A DNA stretch of 11,742 nt from an uncultured Flavobacteriales bacterium (GTDB lineage: Bacteria > Bacteroidota > Bacteroidia > Flavobacteriales_D > Sanyastnellaceae): contig CALCNZ010000017.1 of assembly GCA_937897625.1 (NCBI GenBank), positions 1 to 11,742 on the forward strand. Reading direction: 5' to 3'. Of this stretch, positions 1 to 6,357 are shown in pieces. The notes under the pieces were generated by a model, which saw only the letters and a program-made list of their open reading frames with translations, had not been told where the DNA came from and made no database searches. Positions within the stretch are counted from its first letter, which is position 1, and the number at the start of each line of letters is the position of its first letter. Made by a program: the position numbers and the translations under genes.

Positions 1-797
1 CCAACGACACGATAACTACGCTGTACGTGGGTGAAATGGGATCAACAGTTTATGGTATTCAAGACGATTCGTTGACTGATATTTTCCTGCCGTATTACGA
101 CGATATTGCCAATGCCGATAATGACACGCTCGTAAGTCCTGTGAGCTACGTTATTCAAGGTCCTCCTGGATTTCAAATTTGTAAAATCGAATGGCTGAAT
201 GTTGGTTTTTATAACGATTGGGCGACCAACGCTTCCTACACGAACACCACTTCTTTTCAATTGTGGTTGTATGAAAATTCAAATGTTTTCGAATTCCATT
301 ACGGACCAAGCAACGTCACGAATCCTTTGGTGGCGCATATGTTCGGAGCACCTGCTACAGCATTTGTGGAAAATCTCAACCAAAATTCCGGATTCGAATG
401 GGACGGCTTCTGGAGTGTAAGTGGAAACACAGACACCCCTGCAATTACTTCTTTAGTTCCGAACGACATTCTCTTGGCTCAAGGAATTCCATCTTATGCG
501 CTGTTGAATGGCGAACCAGCCGAAGGAACGGTCTACCGCTTTGCTCCCACATTTGTTCATGTTGAAGAAAATAGTCTTTCGACCTTTGATGTATTCCCGA
601 ATCCAACGAATGGAATTCTGAATGTTTTCAATCCAACGCAACAATCTGTTGTTGCTCAGATACTCTCTTCCGATGGAAAAATTATTCAAGTGGAAACGCT
701 AGCAGCCGGAAGAAATACCATTCAAACGAATGCACTCGCATCGGGATTGTACTTCCTTCGTATGAACGGAGGATGCACTTCATTCATTAAAAACTAA
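1..797 (+). CDS. Secreted protein with T9SS C-terminal sorting domain (5' partial)
   Basis: The frame is open to the left edge (first full codon at base 3), so the start lies outside the window. The GTG at 27 is only the first start-like codon and is not a credible start. About 264 residues are visible. The last ~70 (from about base 585) form a type A T9SS sorting domain: the VFPNPTNG motif, a short beta-rich stretch, an LSSDGK turn, then ALASGLYFLRM and a basic end. By family knowledge this domain directs export through the outer membrane and is removed or used for surface attachment. The part before it is rich in Asn, Thr, Trp and aromatic residues and looks like a beta-sandwich (FQLWLYENSNVFEFHYG; YRFAP), as in many secreted Bacteroidota proteins. 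I do not recognise its function; adhesin or enzyme-associated module are both possible. The next gene starts 3 nt after the stop. Confidence 0.88.
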   Translation, partial: NDTITTLYVGEMGSTVYGIQDDSLTDIFLPYYDDIANADNDTLVSPVSYVIQGPPGFQICKIEWLNVGFYNDWATNASYTNTTSFQLWLYENSNVFEFHYGPSNVTNPLVAHMFGAPATAFVENLNQNSGFEWDGFWSVSGNTDTPAITSLVPNDILLAQGIPSYALLNGEPAEGTVYRFAPTFVHVEENSLSTFDVFPNPTNGILNVFNPTQQSVVAQILSSDGKIIQVETLAAGRNTIQTNALASGLYFLRMNGGCTSFIKN

Positions 798-800
798 TTC

Positions 801-1718
801 ATGAAAGGCAATTGGCGTAGCCTACCCGTTATTGTCATTTTAGCAATAATCTGGGGAAGCTCCTTTATACTTATGAAGCGAGGCATGTTTGCCTTCGACG
901 CCAACGGCATTCAGGTTCCTGTCTTTTCTCCAAATCAAGTTGCTGCATTAAGATTAGGCATCGCCTCTTTGATCATGCTCCCCTTCGCCTTCATTTTCAA
1001 AAGTTGGTTGAAGCGTGAGTTAATCTGGTGGTACGTTTTAGTTGGACTGTTGGGAAGCGGCATTCCTGCTTTTCTTTTCACCAATTCGCAGATGTTCTTG
1101 CACTCGAGTATGTCGGGCATTTTAAATGCGCTTACGCCATTATTCACCCTAATCGTTGGGTATCTGGTATTCAAGAAATCGGTTCGAAAAATGCAAATCG
1201 TAGGAGTAACACTCGGACTTATTGGTGCCGTTTGTCTTATTAGTTTGCGCGGATTGGGCGATTCGAAGAACATGGCGTACAGCATGCTTATTGTGTTGGC
1301 CACCATAAGTTACGGTTTCAGTGTGAACACCATTCACAGCAAACTGCATGGAGTTCCTTCATTCGCCATCTCTGCTTTTTCGCTACTTGTGATTGGAATT
1401 CCATGTTGGATACTCATTGCCTTCGACGGGACGTTAGATACCCTTCAAACCAACAGTCATGGATGGAAAAGCTTCAGCTTCATAGCCACACTTGCCATAT
1501 TAGGGACTGCACTCGGAAACATTTTATTCTTCCGCTTCACCCAAAAGGTTGGCGCCCTTGCCGCATCGTCCATTACGTATCTCATTCCTGTTGTTGCAAT
1601 TATGTGGGGATTATACGACGGTGAACCGTTCACGTGGCTTCACGGTGCGTTTGCAGGAATAATTCTTACCGGGATTTATTTGGTGAATAAACAGCCGGCT
1701 TCGAGATTCACGAAGTGA
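801..1718 (+). CDS. DMT superfamily (EamA) transporter
   Basis: A 305-residue integral inner-membrane protein with about ten hydrophobic segments (roughly residues 8-27, 45-66, 73-93, 104-124, 130-149, 157-176, 186-207, 225-245, 251-271, 278-296). This is the two-fold repeated EamA layout of the drug/metabolite transporter superfamily. The first helix has the family-typical WGSSFILMKRG stretch, and the second half (from about 157) is the second EamA unit. Length matches the family. Members export or import amino acids, purines or other metabolites, and the substrate cannot be told from sequence. The ATG at 801 lies 3 nt after the stop of the T9SS cargo gene, so the two are probably co-transcribed. 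The last codons (RFTK, about 1702-1715) already resemble a degenerate unit of the repeat tract that follows, and its first clear unit overlaps the TGA stop. Confidence 0.9.
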   Translation: MKGNWRSLPVIVILAIIWGSSFILMKRGMFAFDANGIQVPVFSPNQVAALRLGIASLIMLPFAFIFKSWLKRELIWWYVLVGLLGSGIPAFLFTNSQMFLHSSMSGILNALTPLFTLIVGYLVFKKSVRKMQIVGVTLGLIGAVCLISLRGLGDSKNMAYSMLIVLATISYGFSVNTIHSKLHGVPSFAISAFSLLVIGIPCWILIAFDGTLDTLQTNSHGWKSFSFIATLAILGTALGNILFFRFTQKVGALAASSITYLIPVVAIMWGLYDGEPFTWLHGAFAGIILTGIYLVNKQPASRFTK

Positions 1719-1812
1719 AGATTCTCCGAAAGGTCTATTGGAAGATTCTACGAAAGGTCTATTGGAAGATTCTACGAAAGGTCTATTGAAAGATTCTGCG
1801 AAAGTTCCTGCG
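1717..1812 (+). repeat. 24-bp tandem repeat, four units
   Basis: Four consecutive 24-bp units lie at 1717-1740, 1741-1764, 1765-1788 and 1789-1812. Units 2 and 3 are identical, unit 1 differs by one base, and unit 4 is diverged, mostly in its second half. The consensus begins GAAGATTCTACGAAAGG and ends TCTATTG. The first unit overlaps the eamA stop codon. A looser copy of the unit's first part appears to be embedded in the final eamA codons (about 1702-1716). Units are multiples of 3, so one frame stays open through the whole tract. I know of no named family for this element. Confidence 0.85.
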
Positions 1813-1840
1813 GAAGGTCGCTACGCGAAGCGTCCTTGCG
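1811..1840. repeat. Imperfect inverted repeat at the centre of the repeat tract
   Basis: Two 12-nt arms (1811-1822 and 1829-1840) flank a 6-nt loop. Base pairs are CG/CG, AAGG/CCTT and CGCT/AGCG, interrupted by two single mismatches (1813/1838 and 1818/1833). Weaker pairing continues outwards, for example 1802-1804 with 1847-1849. The purine-rich 24-bp units lie on the left and the CTT-rich 12-bp units on the right, so the whole tract is roughly quasi-palindromic. It could form an RNA hairpin or cruciform and may help end eamA transcription, but no T-run follows as in a standard terminator. Confidence 0.6.
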
Positions 1841-1910
1841 AAGCACCTTGTGAAACACCTTGCGAAGCATCTTTCGAAGAATCTTGCGAAGCATCTTTCC
1901 AAGAACCTTG
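1826..1910 (+). repeat. 12-bp tandem repeat, seven degenerate units
   Basis: One 13-bp unit (1826-1838) is followed by six 12-bp units at 1839-1850, 1851-1862, 1863-1874, 1875-1886, 1887-1898 and 1899-1910. The loose consensus is CGAAGCATCTTG (variants TGAAACACCTTG, CGAAGAATCTTG, CCAAGAACCTTG). The unit length is half that of the adjoining 24-bp repeat. The unit starts like the left-hand repeat (CGAAG) and ends with the complement-like CTTG. With the 24-bp array it fills nearly all of the 270-bp gap between eamA and rplU, leaving only the rplU promoter and leader (about 1911-1988). Confidence 0.8.
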
Positions 1911-1919
1911 AAAAATATA

Positions 1920-1949
1920 TTGTTTTCAAACAAAGAATGTGTATATTTG
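1920..1949 (+). promoter_or_regulatory. Promoter of rplU-rpmA (Bacteroidota type)
   Basis: A TTG at 1920-1922 (-33 element) is followed after 19 nt by TATATTTG at 1942-1949 (-7 element). This is an exact match to TAnnTTTG of the Bacteroidota primary sigma factor. Transcription should begin about 1953-1957, giving a leader of roughly 32-36 nt before the rplU ATG. The leader is A-rich near the start codon and has no Shine-Dalgarno sequence, which is normal for this phylum. Confidence 0.8.
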
Positions 1950-1988
1950 CACCCCTTAATCGGGAAAAACTAATTAAAAATTAACGTT

Positions 1989-2297
1989 ATGTACGCAATT
2001 GTTGAAATAGCAGGGCATCAGTACAAAGTACAAAAAGATCAGCAGATCTTCGTTAATCGTCTTCAAAACGAAGAAGGAACACAGGTTGAATTCGACCGCG
2101 TTCTTTTGACTGATGATAACGGTTCGATCACTGTTGGCGCCCCAGCTGTAGAAGGTGTTAAGGTCACCGCACGCGTAGTGAATCACCTTAAAGGAGATAA
2201 AGTAATTATCTTCAAAAAGAAACGCCGTAAAGGCTATCAAAAGAAGAACGGTTTCCGTGCTTATTTGACAGAAATAGTAATTGAAAAAATTGGTTAA
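1989..2297 (+). CDS. rplU: 50S ribosomal protein L21
   Basis: A 102-residue protein of the usual bL21 length. It opens with MYAIVEIAGHQYKVQ and carries the basic family signature near the C-terminus (residues about 66-92: NHLKGDKV, FKKKRRKGYQKKNGFR), which binds 23S rRNA. The ATG at 1989 follows an A/T-rich leader behind a strong Bacteroidota promoter. rpmA follows after 19 bp, the widespread rplU-rpmA operon order. Nothing looks truncated or unusual. Confidence 0.98.
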   Translation: MYAIVEIAGHQYKVQKDQQIFVNRLQNEEGTQVEFDRVLLTDDNGSITVGAPAVEGVKVTARVVNHLKGDKVIIFKKKRRKGYQKKNGFRAYLTEIVIEKIG

Positions 2298-2316
2298 CCC
2301 CTAATCCTAAAAAACA

Positions 2317-2577
2317 ATGGCTCACAAGAAAGGTGTCGGTTCGTCGAAAAACGGCCGCGAATCGGAAAGCAAACGCTTAGGTGTAAAATTATTTGGCGGA
2401 CAAACATGTGTTGCTGGTAACATTATCATTCGTCAGCGTGGTACTCGTCACAATGCAGGTTTAAACGTTGGGGTTGGTAAAGACCACACGCTATATGCTT
2501 TGACAGACGGAGTTGTAGAATTCCGCAAGAAGAAAGACAACAAGTCGTTCGTTTCGGTTGTTCCTGCACAGGCGTAA
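2317..2577 (+). CDS. rpmA: 50S ribosomal protein L27
   Basis: An 86-residue bL27 starting directly with MAHKKGVGSSKNGRES, whose N-terminal tail reaches towards the peptidyl-transferase centre. There is no extra N-terminal peptide of the cleaved type known from Firmicutes. The conserved core follows (GNIIIRQRGTRHNAG at about residues 35-49, then GVGKDHTLYAL). It is co-transcribed with rplU. Its stop codon touches the first arm of a possible alternative hairpin (2577-2586) that competes with the terminator downstream. Confidence 0.98.
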   Translation: MAHKKGVGSSKNGRESESKRLGVKLFGGQTCVAGNIIIRQRGTRHNAGLNVGVGKDHTLYALTDGVVEFRKKKDNKSFVSVVPAQA

Positions 2578-2615
2578 TCGAGAGTTCGTCTCAACAATTT
2601 TCAAAAACTCTCGAT
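2577..2615 (+). promoter_or_regulatory. Possible antiterminator hairpin after rpmA
   Basis: Bases 2577-2586 (ATCGAGAGTT) are perfectly complementary to 2606-2615 (AACTCTCGAT), giving a 10-bp stem with a 19-nt loop. The right arm is the same sequence that forms the left arm of the terminator at 2603-2635, so the two structures exclude each other. A ribosome stopping on the rpmA TAA (2575-2577) would cover the left arm and favour termination. The complementarity is seen directly; the switching role is inference. The simpler reading is a duplicated terminator arm. Confidence 0.45.
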
Positions 2616-2636
2616 CTTTTGGTCGGGAGTTTTTTA
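2603..2636 (+). terminator. Intrinsic terminator between rpmA and serS
   Basis: The stem pairs ACTCTCGA (2607-2614) with TCGGGAGT (2623-2630), with one G-U pair. It extends inside by T-G and C-G around a TTTT loop (2617-2620) and outside by A-T pairs. A T-run (2630-2635) follows, then TATTTTAT further on. It should end the rplU-rpmA transcript. I see no convincing promoter between it and serS, so read-through may supply serS mRNA. Confidence 0.8.
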
Positions 2637-2665
2637 TTTTATCCAACATCAAGTAACTTCGTCAC

Positions 2666-3934
2666 ATGCTTCAAGTACCCTATTTAAGAGAGAATACAGA
2701 GAAAGCGCTTGCTGGATTAGCCAAGCGCAACAAAGATTTTTCGGCAACCATTCAGTCTATTATTTCTGTAGACGAATCGCGCCGCAAACTTCAAAACGAA
2801 CTCGACAATCTTTTAGCCGAGTCGAATAAAATTTCAAAAACCATTGGCGATCTTTTCAAAGAAGGAAAAAGAGAAGAAGCCGACGGCATGAAAGCGCGCA
2901 CTTCTGAGATTAAAGAAGAGTGCAAAAGCATTGAAACCAACCTTACTCAGCTTGAAGAAGAGTTGAAGCATCTGCTTTACCTTGTTCCAAACGTTCCGCA
3001 CGAAAGTGTTGTGTTCGGAAAAGGTGCCGATGAAAATGAAGTGGTTTATTCTTCAGGAGAGACAACTAACCTTGGTGAAAACAAACTTCCACACTGGGAA
3101 TTGTGCGAGAAACACAAACTCATTGATTTCGAATTGGGCGTTAAAATAGCCGGAGCTGGATTCCCAGTATACATTGGAAAAGGCGCGCGTCTTCAAAGAG
3201 CTTTGATTAATTTCTTTTTGGAAGAAGCACAGAAAGCCGGATACACAGAGCATCAAGTTCCACACCTCGTGAATGAGGCCAGTGGATACGGAACGGGACA
3301 GCTTCCAGATAAAGAAGGACAGATGTACCATGTGGGAGTAGATGATTTGTATTTGATTCCAACCGCAGAAGTTCCACTTACAAATTTGTATCGCGATGTA
3401 CTATTGAAGGAAGAACAACTTCCGATTAAGCTTACAGGCTACACCCCTTGCTTCCGTAGAGAAGCAGGAAGCTATGGAAAAGATGTTCGCGGGTTGAACC
3501 GCTTGCATCAGTTCGATAAAGTTGAAATTGTTCAACTTTCGAAACAAGAAGACAGTTATGCACTTCTTGAAGAAATGGTGAACCACGTAAAAGGACTTTT
3601 GAATAAGTTGGAACTCCCTTTCCGCATTCTTCGTCTTTGCGGCGGCGACATGGGCTTCACGTCATCACTAACGTTCGATTTCGAAGTTTATTCAGCAGCG
3701 CAAGAGCGTTGGTTGGAAGTAAGCTCTACTTCCAACTTTGAGACGTTCCAAGCGAACCGTCTAAAATGCCGATACAAAGGCACCGACGGCAAAACACAAC
3801 TGGTGCATACACTAAACGGAAGCGCGCTTGCGTTACCTCGCATAGTGGCTGCCTTGTTGGAAAATCACCAAGACGAAAACGGCGTTCGCATTCCGCAAGC
3901 ATTGGTGCCTTATTGCGGATTTGAACGAATTTAA
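2666..3934 (+). CDS. serS: Seryl-tRNA synthetase
   Basis: A 422-residue cytoplasmic class II aminoacyl-tRNA synthetase that charges tRNA-Ser with serine. Length and order of parts match bacterial SerRS. An N-terminal antiparallel coiled-coil arm (about residues 26-105, Lys/Glu-rich), which grips the long variable arm of tRNA-Ser, precedes the catalytic domain. Visible motifs are IPTAEVPLTN (231-240, the serine-binding TxE region), motif 2 with FRREAGSYG (263-271) and HQFDKVE (281-287), and motif 3 NGSALALPRIVAALLENHQ (384-402), with the ATP-binding Arg at 392. The ATG at 2666 gives the expected MLQVPYLREN start. The gene sits 30 bp past the rpmA terminator. TAACTTCG at 2654-2661 is a one-mismatch -7 element without a matching TTG, so an own promoter is doubtful. 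The lipoprotein gene starts 10 bp downstream. Confidence 0.98.
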   Translation: MLQVPYLRENTEKALAGLAKRNKDFSATIQSIISVDESRRKLQNELDNLLAESNKISKTIGDLFKEGKREEADGMKARTSEIKEECKSIETNLTQLEEELKHLLYLVPNVPHESVVFGKGADENEVVYSSGETTNLGENKLPHWELCEKHKLIDFELGVKIAGAGFPVYIGKGARLQRALINFFLEEAQKAGYTEHQVPHLVNEASGYGTGQLPDKEGQMYHVGVDDLYLIPTAEVPLTNLYRDVLLKEEQLPIKLTGYTPCFRREAGSYGKDVRGLNRLHQFDKVEIVQLSKQEDSYALLEEMVNHVKGLLNKLELPFRILRLCGGDMGFTSSLTFDFEVYSAAQERWLEVSSTSNFETFQANRLKCRYKGTDGKTQLVHTLNGSALALPRIVAALLENHQDENGVRIPQALVPYCGFERI

Positions 3935-3944
3935 TTTTTAGAAT

Positions 3945-4517
3945 ATGCGCGTACTTTATTTCTTTTTAGCTACTGCAGTGGTTCTTTCAATGCATTCGTG
4001 CACACCTCCAGATAGAACAGAATATGTAAAGCAAATCGATTCTATTTCGAATGCCTTAGAAAATGTGGCCAGCTCCTACGAGAAAATTAATCTGGAAGAA
4101 CTTGAATCTACCTTGGACACCGTAGAGCAGCAGATTGATTTTATCAAACAGAATTTCAAAGGAAATATGAAGAAAGATATGGCCATTGAATTGGGTGAAT
4201 ACGAAGAAATTGAAGAGTTCATTCCAGAACTCGGAGAGCGTGAAGAAAATATTTCGAATGGACTTGCCGTTTCAAGAGAACAACTCGCATCGCTAAAAAA
4301 AGCCCTTGCTGAAAATGCAACGCACGATGCCGTTGGAAATGAAATAAATGATGAGTACATCAAGAAACAAATTCAACAAGAAAAAACAATAAATGCGGCC
4401 CTCATAAGAGAAATTGAATTCGTTATTGAAAAATCAGCAGCTGTAACTAAAACGTTTGAGCGCCATTATTCCCAAACAAAATCTTGGTGCGATAGCATTG
4501 CAGCTTCTTCAAAATAA
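3945..4517 (+). CDS. Coiled-coil lipoprotein of unknown function
   Basis: 190 residues. A hydrophobic signal peptide (1-18) ends at Cys19 in LSMHSC, a plausible type II (lipoprotein) cleavage site. The mature protein starts CTPPDRTEYVKQ and has no LES-like surface-export motif, so a periplasmic-facing lipid anchor is the default guess. The rest is strongly charged and helical, with heptad-like Leu/Ile spacing: about residues 26-70 (DSISNALENVASSYEKINLEE), 95-125 and 140-185. It is probably a long coiled coil. I do not recognise the family. The ATG lies 10 bp after the serS stop, and the next gene, an exported TPR protein, begins 3 nt after this stop. The pair therefore probably works together in the cell envelope, but that is inference from spacing only. 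Confidence 0.75.
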   Translation: MRVLYFFLATAVVLSMHSCTPPDRTEYVKQIDSISNALENVASSYEKINLEELESTLDTVEQQIDFIKQNFKGNMKKDMAIELGEYEEIEEFIPELGEREENISNGLAVSREQLASLKKALAENATHDAVGNEINDEYIKKQIQQEKTINAALIREIEFVIEKSAAVTKTFERHYSQTKSWCDSIAASSK

Positions 4518-4520
4518 AAA

Positions 4521-6326
4521 ATGAAAAAGCTTTGTCTCATAGCACTTTTAATACTCGCAACCGAATGTTCATTCGGTCAGCGCGATTTTGAAATTGCAGA
4601 GCAGTACTTCCACAACGGGCAGTACACCGAAGCTAAAATGTATTACGAAAAACTTTCCAAGGAAGGCTTTGAAAGTGAGGTGTTCGAAAATTATAAAACC
4701 ACGCTGATACAGTTAGACCTTGAAAAAGAAGCCGAATCTTTAATCAAGCGCAGGTTAAAACAAACCAAGGACGTTACGCTAAACGTTGATCTTGGGAATT
4801 TATACGCTCATTTCAAACAAGATAAAAATGCAGCTGAGGCTTATCAAACGGCTCTAGATAAAACCGCCGCATTCCGAATGCCCATACTTGAATTGGGACA
4901 AAAATTCTTAGAGGCGAACCTCTATGCCTGGGCATTGAAAGCCTATGAAAAAGGAAAGACACAAGGCAAAGACGGATATACCTATTCCTTTGAAATAGCA
5001 GGCGTACAGGGCTCTCTAGGAAATTTCCAAGGCATGAGCGAAGCTTACCTCGACATTATTAAAGAAGATCCTTCCTACCTCGGGCAGGTGGAGACTTCGC
5101 TGATGCAGCTAGTAGATTTTCAAGACGACGACGTGCGTTGCAATGAATTAAAAACACTCGTGTTGAAGCGCATTCAACTTGAGCCTACCGTTACCATTTA
5201 CTCCGAATTTCTCGCGTGGTTTCTTATGCAGCGTAGAGATTTCAACGGTGCGTTTATTCAATTGAACGCCTTAGACAAACGCAACAAAGAAAACGGGAAT
5301 AGGCTAATGAATTTGGCCATTCAAGCCACGAACAACGAAGAATACAACGTAGCTAAGAAATGCTACGACGCTGTTATTGCCAAAGGAAAATCAACGGTCT
5401 TCTTTCAGCAGGCTAGCGTGAAGAAACTTCAGATGATGAGCCTGCTTCTAAATCAAAATGAATTCACCACCAACGAAGAATTCTTGGCTCTAGACGCGGA
5501 ATATGCTGCCATTCAAAAAGATATTGTTCAAGCGAACGAACTGGCCCTTCTGAAAAAAGATTGGGCACACCTCAAAACCTTTTACCTCAACAATTCAAAA
5601 GACGCTGAAACTCTTTTGAAGGAGGCATTGGCGCTGGGCGGTGTTAACGGAAAGACCCTCGCCGAGATTAAACTCGAGCTGGGCGATGTGCTACTCTTTC
5701 AAAATAAAATTTGGGAAGCTTCCCTCCTCTTTTCACAAATTGACTTGGATTTCAAAGACGACGTGTTGGGACACGAAGCGAAATTCCGGAACGCGAAAAT
5801 TTCATTTTACACAGGCGACTTTGAATGGGCACAAGGACAACTCGATGTGCTTAAGGCATCGACCTCGAAACTCATTTCAAACAACGCCATGCAGCTCTCG
5901 CTGTTAATCACAGACAACTTCAACATGGACACTATTCCATTGCCTATGATGCAATACGCGCGTGCTGAATTACTCGCCTATCAAAATCAATTCGCGCTTT
6001 GCTTCCAAACGCTAGACAGCATCACTACGGCCTTTCCCGGACATTCACTTACCGACGAAATTCTTTTCACCAAAGCTAATATTTATAGAAAACAAGGCGA
6101 TTTTGAAAAAGCTGTGTTGCTATACACTGAGCTGGTAAACGTTCATTTCGATGGAATTTATGCCGATGACGCGCTGTTCGCCATGGCCGAAATTGAAGAA
6201 AGACATTTCAAAGATTTAGCAAAAGCTCAAACGCTGTATGAGCGTCTCTTAAATGAATTTCCCGGCAGTTTGTTCGTCATAGACGCTCGGAAACGATATC
6301 GCGCCCTAAAGGGAGAAGTGCAATAG
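4521..6326 (+). CDS. Exported tetratricopeptide-repeat protein
   Basis: 601 residues. A signal peptide (MKKLCLIALLILATECSFG, cut before Gln20) indicates a periplasmic protein. The Cys in TEC does not fit a lipobox. The rest is helical with TPR-like units: clear ones are at about 23-56 (AEQYFHNGQYTEAKMYYEKL), 91-150, 510-543 (ANIYRKQGDFEKAVLLYTEL) and 546-580 (AEIEERHFKDLAKAQTLYERLL), with more degenerate repeats between. The C-terminal pair ends in NEFPGS, like the BamD/CpoB type of envelope TPR proteins. TPRs bind partner proteins; no catalytic domain is visible. It follows the lipoprotein gene by 3 nt. A role as an envelope scaffold is likely but unproven, and the partner is unknown. Confidence 0.85.
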   Translation: MKKLCLIALLILATECSFGQRDFEIAEQYFHNGQYTEAKMYYEKLSKEGFESEVFENYKTTLIQLDLEKEAESLIKRRLKQTKDVTLNVDLGNLYAHFKQDKNAAEAYQTALDKTAAFRMPILELGQKFLEANLYAWALKAYEKGKTQGKDGYTYSFEIAGVQGSLGNFQGMSEAYLDIIKEDPSYLGQVETSLMQLVDFQDDDVRCNELKTLVLKRIQLEPTVTIYSEFLAWFLMQRRDFNGAFIQLNALDKRNKENGNRLMNLAIQATNNEEYNVAKKCYDAVIAKGKSTVFFQQASVKKLQMMSLLLNQNEFTTNEEFLALDAEYAAIQKDIVQANELALLKKDWAHLKTFYLNNSKDAETLLKEALALGGVNGKTLAEIKLELGDVLLFQNKIWEASLLFSQIDLDFKDDVLGHEAKFRNAKISFYTGDFEWAQGQLDVLKASTSKLISNNAMQLSLLITDNFNMDTIPLPMMQYARAELLAYQNQFALCFQTLDSITTAFPGHSLTDEILFTKANIYRKQGDFEKAVLLYTELVNVHFDGIYADDALFAMAEIEERHFKDLAKAQTLYERLLNEFPGSLFVIDARKRYRALKGEVQ

Positions 6327-6334
6327 CAAAATGC

Positions 6335-6342
6335 TATATTTG
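6335..6342 (+). promoter_or_regulatory. Possible -7 element for the hydroxyacyl-CoA dehydrogenase gene
   Basis: TATATTTG at 6335-6342 is identical to the -7 element of the rplU promoter. It sits in the short gap after the TPR gene, with its G 15 nt before the ATG at 6358. No TTG lies at the expected distance upstream, so it is a half-match. If active, the mRNA begins about 6346-6350, which rules out the ATG at 6331 as a start for that transcript. Confidence 0.45.
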
Positions 6343-6357
6343 CAAAAAATTGTTTCA

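Noticed and set aside
27..29. GTG as start of the T9SS cargo gene
   Set aside because: The frame is open to the window edge and no signal peptide follows; the gene is simply cut by the window.
1717..1910. CRISPR array
   Set aside because: The units are contiguous and degenerate without unique spacers, and there are no cas genes.
2654..2661. TAACTTCG as a serS promoter
   Set aside because: It has one mismatch to TAnnTTTG and no TTG at a usable distance, and transcription would begin on or after the serS start codon.
5641..5907. 88-codon open frame inside the TPR gene
   Set aside because: It overlaps a well-supported coding region in another frame and shows no recognisable protein features.
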